Positions 54,540 to 64,000 of a stretch of DNA of 64,000 nt are shown piece after piece. The position numbers and the translations under genes were made by a program. Source of the DNA: Nephrocerus scutellatus (lineage: Eukaryota; Arthropoda; Insecta; Diptera; Pipunculidae). Where the stretch lies: positions 31,463,777-31,527,776 of the forward strand of contig OX352761.1 of NCBI GenBank assembly GCA_947095585.1, in the 5' to 3' direction. Positions within the stretch are counted from its first letter, which is position 1. Each line of letters starts with the position of its first letter. Under the pieces are notes generated by a model. The model searched no databases. It saw only the letters and a list, made by a program, of their open reading frames with translations, and was not told where the DNA came from.

Positions 54540-54960
54540 ACATAAATCCATACTATCCATATCCATACTCCATACTAATATTATAAATCTGAAAGTAACT
54601 CTGTCTGTCTGTCTTTTCACGGCTAACGGCTGCACCGATTTGGCTCATTTTTTTAAAATGGTCTGGGGATGATTATAGGGACCTGAAAAATTGGAAAATT
54701 CGAGAAAAACTAAAAAATTCCGTATTCCATGGGATTTATGTATGAACTCGCGAATGGTGTGGGGTGGTTTCAGTGGGGAAACGGTCAGATTGATTGGGTA
54801 GTAGGGTGTGAGGGGCAGCCAGACAACGCTTGTTATTTTAGCTTTTGGAGGGTCTGAATGGTATCTTCGGGGTCGGGGTCGGCGTGTCCCAGCAAACGTG
54901 GTAACAACAAGTCTATCTAAATAAAAATTAAACTTTGTGTGTATGTATTTATGTTCAAAA
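54540..54960 (+). repeat. Dispersed repeat with CTGTCTGTCTGT, possibly a Helitron-like 5' part
   Basis: ACTAATATTATAAATCTGAA followed by CTGTCTGTCTGT and 'GCACCGATTTGGCTCA' is a layout found in many insect non-autonomous Helitron or MITE families. CCATACTAATATTA also occurs inverted at 41785. Limits and family were not determined. 54961-55139 has nothing assignable. Confidence 0.35.
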
Positions 54961-55159
54961 GCCTTCAACCAATCGCGTGTAAACTTTTCGTAGAAGTTTT
55001 ACACTATAAGAACACTTAATAGGTATTTTTTGAAAGTGGTCAAAGGGTCAAGGGATCCCATACGAATTGTTTCGAATTGTTTTTACAAATCGCATGTTTT
55101 AAGGAATTTTTTAGAACTTTCGAATAGTAACGCCCTGAAAAAACAAGCTCATGCGAGCT

Positions 55160-56440
55160 AGGTGTCCTGCCCACCGGAGCCTACCGAGCTTAATTCTCTT
55201 CACGAAGTCGACATCGCGGTAACGCTTGTAGATCTCATCATTATAGAGTCTCTGGAATCGTCCTTCCTCACATACGAGACCAACAATTCTCCGTAAGACT
55301 TTTGTCTAAAACGCGGCTAAGAGGTCAGAATGCTATTTGCTAAGCACCCAAGTCTCGGATCCATATGTAAGTACTGGTATGACCATTATTTTATATACCA
55401 GCAGCATGGATGGTATAGTTAAGTTCCTGGATTTGTAGAGACTTGATAGACTGTAGTAGGCTTTGTTGGCTTTAAGCAACAATGCGCGTATTTCTGGTTC
55501 CATGCTGTTATCAGCTGCTACAGCTGACCAGGGATAGTTAAATGATTGCACTATTTCAAATTCGCGCTCCACTATTTTAATTGCGGGACCAATGTTGGAT
55601 CTTATAGTCGCAGACGTGGCCACCATGTACTTTGTTTTGCTCTCATTTATGTGCAACCCCAGATTTCGTGCCACCTGCTCGATCTGGATGAAAGCTTCAT
55701 ATACAGCTGTTGGGTTTCTACCAACGATGTCAGTATCCTCTGCGTAAGCCAGTATCTGAATGGACTTATAGAGGATTGTTCCTCTTGACGTTACGTCAGA
55801 GTCTCGGATCATTTTCTCCAACGCCAGGTTGAGAGGACGCAGGCTAATCCATCCCCTTTTTGGAGCCCGTTATAGATGTTGAATGAGCTTGATAGTGATC
55901 CGGATATTTTTGCTTGACTTATAACGTTGGTCATGGTCAACCTACATAGTCGTGTCAGTTTATTTGGGATGCCGAATTCTCTAATGGCTTTATAAAGTTC
56001 TACTCTGGCTATGCTATCATAGGCAGCTTTAAAGTCTATAAAAAGATGGTGTAGTGAGTTTCGAAACTCTAGACATTTTTCCATCACCTGCCTAAGGGTG
56101 TAAATCTGGTTAGTTGTTGATTTGCCTGGGATGAAGCCACACTGGTATGGACCAATGATGACTTTAGCGTATTGGGCTATCCTGTCTTGACCTTACACCA
56201 TGATAATTGCTGCATTTTGTGATATCTCCTTATGTATGGGGCACAGGATGCCTCTTCGCCAGTCTTCTTCCTCCCATACTTGCACTATTATTTCATGAAT
56301 TGCTTTGTGTAATATGGGGCCTCCTATTTTAATAAGTTCCGTATCAGATCCCGGGGCCTTATTACTTTTGAGCCGACTTATCGCTTTGCTAACTTCGTCT
56401 ATACTTGGTGGCGGCAGCATAGTATGATCTTCGGTTATTG
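55160..56440 (-). pseudogene. RTE reverse transcriptase, copy 2
   Basis: The minus strand has SIDEVSKAISRLKSNKAPGS (fingers, 56420-56193), a gap, then GFIPGKSTT near 56120, IDFKAAYDSIA (motif A Asp, 56087-55809) and LQKGDGLACVL (motif B). In motif C it reads LAYAEDTDIVGRN: the YADD box is YAED, so one catalytic Asp is changed to Glu. Several frameshifts are present (about 55815, 56190). Confidence 0.82.
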
Positions 56441-57430
56441 GTGGAGCCGGTGAACTGTTTTTTCATATCTTCTAAGCTCTTTATATTCATCTTCGCGTAC
56501 CCGCGCTCTATGAGATGGTTGCATTGCTCGGTACGCAACATTCTTCCGTTTAGTCGATAGCTTACATTCGTCATCGAACCAGTCGTTCGATCTCTACGAC
56601 TACTGCCTAAGATGGAGTCAGCAGTACTAATGACAGTATTTTTAAGGCGTGTCCGTTTCTCTTCTACGCCTGAGATCTCAGCCCCAGTACTTACTCTCCC
56701 TGCATTTAGGGTGAGTCCTATCGCTTGGTCGTAGTTGCTTCTGGTCTCTTCGTTGCGAACGGCAGCCGTGTTTACTCGAATCTAATTCGCGGATGCAGTC
56801 TTTTGTGATGATGCAATCCACGCTCGAAGCACAACACCAACAACATAGGTCCGAGTCGACGTTGGCACCTCGGTACGTTCGTACCGTCATCAGGTTCGGG
56901 TTCTGGCGGCGGTCTATCCACATGTTTACGCAACGTCCAAATTATTGCTTGTTGCCGTCTCTATGACTCGTTGTCCACTGTCATTAGTGTTTTCGTGTAA
57001 GCTATGGGTGCCAATGTACTACCTGAATACTGGCTCCCTACCTATTTTGGCATTCGTATCCCCTAGAATGATTTTTACGTCATACTGAGCACAGGCATGG
57101 AATTTCCGTTCGACTGATTCAAATAATTCTTCTTATGTTTCTAAATTTTCCCCGCACGCGAAGGATGCATAGCCGTTAATTTATTGCTTTAAAGCCGATA
57201 ACGATGGTTTTCTTTCTTTTGCTGACTAGAAACCCCACCTTGAGCACATGATGTCTTGCATGACAGCTGTAATATATGTCATATTCTGATTTTTGTCACC
57301 ATTCCCCGTCCACCACATCTCCTGGATTGCTCTTATGTCAGCCTTATATTTAGACAGGGTATCGGCCAGCTGCTGTGCAGCTCGAGCTCTATACAGTGAG
57401 CGTACGTTCCATGAGAGAATTCTTAATTCG
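56440..57430 (-). pseudogene. RTE endonuclease and linker, copy 2
   Basis: Decayed but alignable with 6520-7600 of copy 1. IDRRQNPNLMTVRT (near 56900) is followed by GANVDSDLC, where the catalytic SDHY block has lost its His. The linker holds RRSYYAAATKYRRS and CEL/DYR pieces. Stops and frameshifts interrupt every few dozen codons. Confidence 0.72.
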
Positions 57431-57715
57431 TTTAGCCGTTTTCGTTGCTGTGGTTGTCGTCGTTCATCAGTATATCCGAGGCTGATTTTGGGTTTCGGAA
57501 TAATAATTTTTTACGGGCGAGGTTATTGGCCTCGCGCCAACCTTACTTTGAAGGGACTAGCCTGATCATTCCGCATTTCCGCTTTTCCTGCATTGTAGGA
57601 TAATTACCGGCGGCCACTACGTGGAGGTTTGATCGCACTTCCACCAGTCAGAGATAGTTCTTCCCCCTATTCTGCTGATGGCTGACCGCCTTTCTAAGGT
57701 ATCCCTACTCATAAT

Positions 57716-58360
57716 ATTGCCTCACCCACCACCACACTCCGATTAACAGCCTTCCCTAGAAAGACTGCAGTTTTGTTCGGTTTCTTTTCATTTCGAAGGA
57801 CAATAAAGTACAAAATAGACAAACATTCACTAAGCATACATAATTATGTCCAATACCAATTTTTAATCGAACTCACACTATAGACAAAAAGTGTCACTAA
57901 TAAATCCAACCGAAAAATATTTGTATTAAAACATGAAACTAATTTATATACATCTACATACTTATTGAGCGATTCATTGTAATGTCCACTCAAGATCGAT
58001 CTCAAGCACATCACATCAAACAACAACAAAAAATACACATACTCTGGAAGAATTTGCGCAATGTGCAGCCTTCACTTTGGCTTCGTTATAGATAGACTCT
58101 CCTAAAAAGTGTAGGTTTCGCAGCCATCCAAAAAGTCAGACAAACAACCGACAGACTGACTGAATTGCAGAAAAAAAACTAACTTTTGTTACTTAACCAA
58201 TAACCGCAATTGTTTTCAATTAAATTTTGTATTTTTCTGTCGCTTTTGCATTTCAAACAATCATCATAGTCTTCCCTACACGAAAAACGATTTGCCAATT
58301 TTTTATCTGTAAAGTACATACTCGATGAGTTTGTTTTAAAAACTTTTATTTAAATTGACT
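57716..58360. other. Intergenic, nothing recognised
   Basis: AT-rich. No gene, RNA or repeat that I can support. Confidence 0.35.
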
Positions 58361-58600
58361 TGACCTTTGTTTGTCTGTCTGTTTTAACTTGGGGGTCTTT
58401 TTTAACCAACTTTCACACGTCATAGAGAGCTGAAATTTTGTGTGCAGCTAGTCTCTTTGATCATATCTTTAGAGCCTTTGTGACGCTTGTGGCGTGACTC
58501 ACGTGACGCTTGAATTTTTACAACTTTGAGGTCGGTTTGACCAACTTTTACACGTATAAATAAAGGGTTTTAATAATTTAGCTTTTTTACTGACTGATTC
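58361..58600 (+). repeat. Dispersed repeat D, copy 2
   Basis: Matches 40690-40960 by GACTTGACCTTTGTTTGTCT and the AGAGAGCTGAAATTTTGTG block. Family unknown. Confidence 0.5.
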
Positions 58601-58726
58601 GGCCTACTACTGATTCAATTATTTAGTCAAAATTTAAACTTAAAATATTTTGCTCTTAATGCAGCATCTGCTACAATATACAAAATTATTTTTGAAATCT
58701 CCTGATGTACACAACTATTTGGTATA

Positions 58727-60711
58727 AAAGGTGTATCCGTTAGGGTGGCAAATACTTAAAGGGATGATTCCTTGGGTAATTTCGTGAAAAAATCGTATGG
58801 GATGGGGGGGTCTATTTTCAACCCCTGCGGTGTACCTAGCGTGAAGAGACGTACTTTTGATCTTACACCACTTCACAGCCTGTATCTCTTGAACGCTTCT
58901 AGCTACAAGGTCACTGTTGGTCATTTTTGAAAGAAAATTAAATTTTTAAGATCAAATAATGTACATTTTTTTAAATTATTGAAACCGTTTCCGATATAAA
59001 CGTCGTCAAAATCCAAAAAAAAATTTTCTTTTTTTAAATTTTACTTTCAAACGCAAATATTTCGAAAATTTTCTCTAGGATATTATTTTGATAAATGCAA
59101 TATTAAAGCCTATTCAATTGTCTACAAATCCATTTCACATTATTTATACATTCGGTCAACAGGAGCGGGGTTAAAAATGAACGAAAACGTACTTTTGACC
59201 TTACATGACTTCACACCCAAGAACTCTTGAACGCTTCTAGATACAAGGTTACTATTAATCTTTTTTTGAAAGAAAAGTACATTTCTAAGAATAAACAATG
59301 TACATTTTTATAAATTATTTAAGCCATACCGATATAAAGGTCGTTAAAATCAAAATTTTTTTTAAAAAACTTTTATTTACCAACACCATTAATTTGAAAA
59401 ATGCTATCAGATACATTTTTTTTTGACAAAGGCAGTATTAAAGCCTATTCAATCTCCTACAAATCTATATTACAAATATTTGTGCAATCAGTCAAAAAGA
59501 GCGAGATAGGGCGGGTTGTGTTACTACTATTACGTGTATAAAGTGGTGCAAGACGTCTCAGTGTTCCCGTAGTAAGAGTGCAACAAAATTACACGTGGAA
59601 CGGATGCACCCTTGCCAGTTCACTCCAATGCATAATCTGCTTCAACAGGAAATACTTAGAAGAAATTTATTTTGAAAGTGGACACCATTTTCATGAGTCC
59701 ATTTTCACCATCAATTTTATGTGTCCATTCGATTTTGTGAAATCGACTCACAAAATTAGGTCCTTCTTGGCAAGTCCTTTTGAAGTAGACTACGCACTGG
59801 AGGGAAATGGTAAGGGTCCATCCATCCATCCATTTCCCGTGTAATTTTGTTGCACTTTTACTGCAGGAACACTAAGACGTCATGCAACCCTTCTTATACG
59901 TAGTAGTAGTAACACAACCCGCACTATCTCGCTCTTGTTGACCGAATACACAAATATTGTGCCATGTATTTGTAGGAAATTAAATAGGCTTCAATACTGT
60001 ATTTATCAAGAAAATGTATCCATAAGCATTTCTCGAAATAATCGTGTTGGTAAATACAATTTTAAAAAATTTTGTTTTGAATTTGACCACCTTAGTATTG
60101 ATATGGCTTAAATAATTTAAGAAAGTGCATATTTTTAGATCTTAAAAATGTATTTTTCTTTCAAAAAAGACCAACAATGATCTTGTAACTAGAAGTGGTC
60201 AAGAGTTACAGGGTGTGAAGTCATTTAAGGTCAAAAGTACGTTTTCGTTCGTTTTACAAACTTTCATTTTTAACCCTGCTCCTATTGACCGAATGTATCA
60301 ATTTTATTAGGTAGATTTGTAGAAAATTGAATAGGCTTTAATATTGGATTTGTTAAAAAAAATTATCCGAGAGCAATTTTCGAAATGTTCGCGTTTGAAA
60401 ATAAAATTTAAAAAAAGAAATAAATTGTTTGGATTTTGACGACGTTTATATCGGTAACGGTTTCAAGAATTTAAAAAAAATGTACATTATTTGATCTTAA
60501 AACTTAAATTTTCTTTCAAAAATGACGAACAGTGACTTGTAGCTAGAAGCGGTCAAGAGTTACAGGGTGTGAAGTCATTTAAGGTCAAAAGTACGTCTCT
60601 TAGCATTAAAACGTTCACCGCAGAGGTTGAAAATAGACCCCTCCTTTCCATACGATTTTTTTAACCAAGGAATCATCCTTTAAGTATTTGCCCCTTAACG
60701 GATACACCCTG
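58727..60711. mobile_element. Foldback-type transposon, copy 2
   Basis: The ends AAGGTGTATCCGTTAGGGTGG (left, first bases changed) and CTTAACGGATACACCCTG (right) invert onto each other. Arms of about 950 bp meet near 59720. TATA flanks both sides (58723-58726 and 60712-60715). The internal structure matches copy 1, including the GAGCGAGATAGTGCGGGTTG box in both arms. At 1985 bp it is slightly longer than copy 1 (1830 bp). Confidence 0.85.
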
Positions 60712-60715
60712 TATA

Positions 60716-62284
60716 CGAGTATGTGTTTGATTTCCCCTTAATAACCATAAGGTTATGCTTTTGCATTCCGTAATATTAACAGTAACATTATGCAACACTG
60801 CTGCAAGCACATTCCAAGCAAATTTAGAGTATTACAAAGCATAATGCATAACTAAACAAGAGAGCAAGAATCAAAGCTTTGTCCACCCTTCCCATTGGCT
60901 ATAAATAATGGGTTGTGTGAGGCAGATGAAAGCTCCCAGGCTCCAAGCTTTTTGGACTTCTTCAAGCAGAGAAAGTAACAAATAATAATAACAATAAAGA
61001 AACAACCCTTGCTTCTATGAACATACTGAGCTGAGAAGTATGTAGTTAGTTTCATGATTGCTACAACTGTGAGGCTTTAGTCGTTCATTGTTTCACTTAA
61101 ATGAGTGGTGTCTCAACTTACAGTGTATATTCGATTGTCGTCTTTAACCTGACTATTATACCCGGTGGTTGCCATTCCAAATGATAGACGAAGTCTATAG
61201 AACAACAGAGAGCTCCCTCGTGTTAGTCGTGTTTGTTCGGTTTTATTCTCCAGATACCAGATAAATCTGTGTGGCGTTGGTTGTAGGCTGTAGTTCGCCA
61301 TCAAATGCAATCCGGCAAATGAGCTCAGAAGTTAATTCTCTGTTAGTATTCTCACATTCACTTGCAGTATTCCATAGTGAACTGTCTCCGGAGTACCAGC
61401 GGTCCAACGCGAATTGAAAACGCGTGTGTTGCCCCACTACACATTGTGTTTTGGACTTCAATGATTCATATTTACTCAACGACATCCACTGTTCTGTTAT
61501 TGATTACGAATCGCATTTTCCTGAAGAATGTGTCAAGTGTTTGTGTAATGGTAATGTTTTAGTGAAGAAGCTGCACGTACTTAGGAAGGGGTGGCAATAC
61601 CAAAAGTCGTCACAGTCGCCTGCCTTCCTCCAACATCGCGGTTATTTTAGTTTTCAATAATAATCATGGATAATTTTACACGTACACCCAAGTTTTTACG
61701 GAAGGTTCTCACTGAAGCCCGAAGGTAGTGCATAATATTATGTAGCACAGCACAAGACAATCTATTTTGCATTTGTACAAAGAAAACTGGTCGCAATGTA
61801 GATATCAATGCAGCACAAAGATTAATTATGTAAGCGGAGCATTGCTTGTACTCATAGTGCCTCCTACTGCACTGCAGCATTGCAAGCAGCACAAAGAAAT
61901 TGAAAATTCAGAAAACAATAAGAGGCAAGAAACTGGAACATTGTTGTTGGGTTTATTCACTATTCAAGCGAAGAAGACAAAGACAATAGTTCCTCGACAT
62001 GCATTGTCTTCGATATCATTTAAGCATTCACATTTTTCACTGGGTGCTGCATAGTATAGTCGTTGTGCCAAAAACAAGAAAAAGTTAACTTTTAATAAAA
62101 GGTGAAGCACGATTATCGCTATGGCCGTGGTCGGTTAATTTCATTTAAATTAGAAGTTAACTACGTACTTCTCTTACTTAATTGTTTGCTGTCTTTCGAT
62201 TACCAGCCACAAAAAAAAAACAAACCCTTCCTCCCTCCACACAACTAAATAATTCTTTTCTCTTGTCGACTGTTTTTTATTTAG
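60716..62284. other. Region upstream of HEATR5B
   Basis: No transposon recognised. Short frames at 61243-61485 (minus) and 61424-61660 (plus, with a small Cys cluster CVKCLCNG) overlap each other, and neither has a known domain. The HEATR5B promoter and first non-coding exon are expected in this interval. Confidence 0.35.
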
Positions 62285-62304
62285 ATCCTTTCAACGTCAC
62301 GAAC

Positions 62305-62332
62305 AAGAAGGAGAAGAAGAAGAAGAAGAAGA
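62305..62332 (+). repeat. (GAA)n tract in the HEATR5B 5' UTR
   Basis: About nine GAA/AAG units, 40 bp upstream of the start codon, downstream of a likely splice acceptor (TTTTTTATTTAG ending at 62284). A purine-rich tract here could act as a splicing enhancer, which is speculative. Confidence 0.7.
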
Positions 62333-62372
62333 CCTAACCGATCCTGTCGGTGCAGACAACAGAAAAAACGTA

Positions 62373-64000
62373 ATGGAACTTTCACACAGTCTTACGCTTA
62401 ACGAGGATGCTCTCAAACATATACCAGAGCAGAAGCGGCCAGTTTTCATTTTTGAATGGTTACGTTTTCTGGAAAAGGTTTTAGTGACGGCACAGAAATC
62501 TGACATTAAAGGATGCCAAAAGAAATTGGTTCAACAATTGACTGCACACATTCAAGGCTCTCCCGGTCCACCGACTCGTAAATTAATTGCCAGTTGTCTT
62601 GCTACGTTATTCTCTGTTGGCGATACATTCCTTCTGTTCGACACGGTAAACGCATGCAATGATATACTTAAAAATAAGGATGATTCTCCAAGTTATTTAC
62701 CGACAAAGCTGTAAGTATTCAGTGTGAGTGGGAGGCGAAGGAAGTTTAAATCAAAACACTTAACATTTTAACGTTTTTGCACGATATCCACACACGTTTC
62801 ATTCAGAGCGGCAATTTGCGTTCTCGGCTCCATGTACGAGAAACTTGGACGTATGATGGGACGCTCATACGAGGAAACTGTTCAAATATTGTTGAGAACA
62901 CTGCGCAATGCAGAGTCGCAGACGCGTATCGAGATAATGGTTACATTGGAAAAGGTAAATATAGCTACGAGTTAATATGTAGGTACCCCTTTGATTTTAT
63001 GGAACCTCAATTATAAATTTGAAACTCTAACGATCGGTCACTTAATTACTTCCTTTCTAACATTATTTAGGTGTGTGCCGGCATGGGGACAGCAATTTCG
63101 AATGTCCACAAAGATATCTTTAAGGCAACCAAGCACTGTCTCACTGATCGTGTGATGTCTGTCCGGGTGGCAGCGGCAAAATGCATTCTTGAAATGATCA
63201 ATCATGCGCCTTTTTTGTATCAGACAGAGTTGGAAAGTCTTGCTACATTGTGTTTTCGCTCGTTCGATGGAAGTAACTACGAAGTTCGTTGTGCTGTAGC
63301 ACGACTTCTTGGAACACTTTTGGCATTTACGCAGCAACCAGCCATGTCGGCGGCTAAAAAACCCACTCAGCATCAAGGGAAGAATCAGCCACGAACTGTT
63401 TCCTTGGATGAGGCATACGGAATACTAATGTCTGGCTTCTTACGCGGCGGTGTCTCCTTCCTGAAAGGAACTGGTGAAATTATTAAGGGCAGCTCCGGCG
63501 TCAATCGGGAAGTCCGCGTCGGAGTGACACATTCATATGTGGCTTTTGTGCAATTTATGGGCAGCGTATGGCTGGAGCGAAACCTCAACACCTTTCTGGT
63601 TCATGTTTTGGATTTAGTGGCCAATCCTAAGGCAGCATCGTCGCACGTCGATGCTGTCTATTCGCGTAAATGTATTAATTTCATTTTGCGCTCTATCATA
63701 GGAAAAATGCTTGGCGAAAAAGCCCAGACGTCCGCCTGCAAAGAACTCATTCACATAATTGCTAAGCAAATGAATTCGATTGATTTCAATCCAGAGAATG
63801 CCAAAGATTCTAATCAGGAAACACTCTTCAGTCAGCATTTGCTTGTGTGTGCACTGCAGGAGCTTGGTAGCCTCGCTCTTGGTCTTGGCACAACCGCTCA
63901 GAATTTGCTCAACGATCAAACATTAAATTCAATTGATGCCACATGTGCTGTACTCGTGCATCCATGCGCCGCAGCAAGATTAGCGGCGGCTTGGTGTTTA
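62373..64000 (+). CDS. HEATR5B-like HEAT-repeat protein, N-terminal part, runs off right edge
   Basis: HEATR5B is a very large (about 2000-residue) HEAT-repeat protein that works with AP-1/aftiphilin-gamma-synergin in clathrin traffic at endosomes and the TGN. Coding exons are 62373-62710, 62807-62954 and 63071 to beyond 64000, with GT..AG introns of 96 and 116 bp (phases 2 and 0). The joined frame is open for 472 codons. The N-terminus [20 protein letters not shown], with [18 protein letters not shown] and [20 protein letters not shown], is highly characteristic. Helical HEAT units follow, with [17 protein letters not shown] in exon 3. ATG at 62373 is the first in the exon and fits the family start. 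Confidence 0.92.

Larger units (their letters stand above)
55140..57715 (-). mobile_element. RTE-clade LINE, copy 2, degraded and 3'-truncated
   Basis: Same family as 6275-9175 in opposite orientation: leader at 57715-57490, endonuclease (about 57430-56680), linker (56600-56440) and RT (56440-55150). It lacks the last 250 bp that copy 1 has. It retains RT fingers absent from copy 1, and copy 1 retains motif C, so the two complement each other for understanding the family. Confidence 0.85.

Noticed and set aside
61243..61660. Small proteins on both strands, one with CVKCLCNG
   Set aside because: The two frames overlap on opposite strands, lack known domains and have no supporting splice structure. 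Left as unassigned upstream DNA of HEATR5B.

Overview
This is eukaryotic nuclear DNA, most likely from a dipteran insect. Introns are short (59, 66, 96, 116 bp), intergenic DNA is AT-rich, three host genes look like insect orthologues, and the transposon mix (Mag-type Ty3/Gypsy, mariner, piggyBac, pogo, PIF/Harbinger, Helitron, RTE, CR1/Jockey-like and RNase H-bearing LINEs) is typical of flies with large genomes. A tephritid-like fly is an inference only.

Host genes sit in the right third. A five-exon Spindly (kinetochore dynein adaptor) gene occupies 43135-45846 (+). An apparently single-exon ChaC-type glutathione gamma-glutamylcyclotransferase occupies 48603-49559 (-). The first coding exons of HEATR5B (endosome/TGN trafficking) start at 62373 (+) and run off the right edge. 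The three are separated by transposons and I see no functional coupling.

Layout. 1-5900: decayed LINE pieces, two SINE families and a Gypsy integrase scrap. 6275-9175: RTE LINE, degraded. 9275-9944: two copies of a dispersed repeat here called family A. 10370-20000: a nested stack in which a Helitron helicase gene (-) is split by a complete 7.25-kb Mag-like LTR retrotransposon (short LTRs, 5-bp TSD, PBS, PPT). That element holds a complete 2.43-kb piggyBac (TTAA TSD) inside pol and a complete SINE (12-bp TSD) near one LTR, while a family A copy lies in the Helitron 3' part. 20400-21400: a Helitron with both termini. 23287-24634: an uninterrupted CAAA array of about 337 units. 24635-34280: LINE, Helitron and PIF relics, a MITE, minisatellites and family A copies, one with a 120-bp tandem core. 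34430-37889: a mariner split by a 2.8-kb CR1/Jockey-like LINE, joined to an integrase scrap. 37888-42190: family A, pogo relic, minisatellite and MITE remnants. 46047-48509: a Helitron end with a 1.83-kb foldback element inside it; a second foldback copy lies at 58727-60711. 51000-57715: family A, SINE and piggyBac relics and a second RTE copy (-).

Apart from the three host genes, almost every long open frame here is a transposon fragment or a by-product of tandem repeats. Several junctions can be reconstructed precisely, which gives a relative order of insertion. All calls come from reading motifs by eye; no database search was run.
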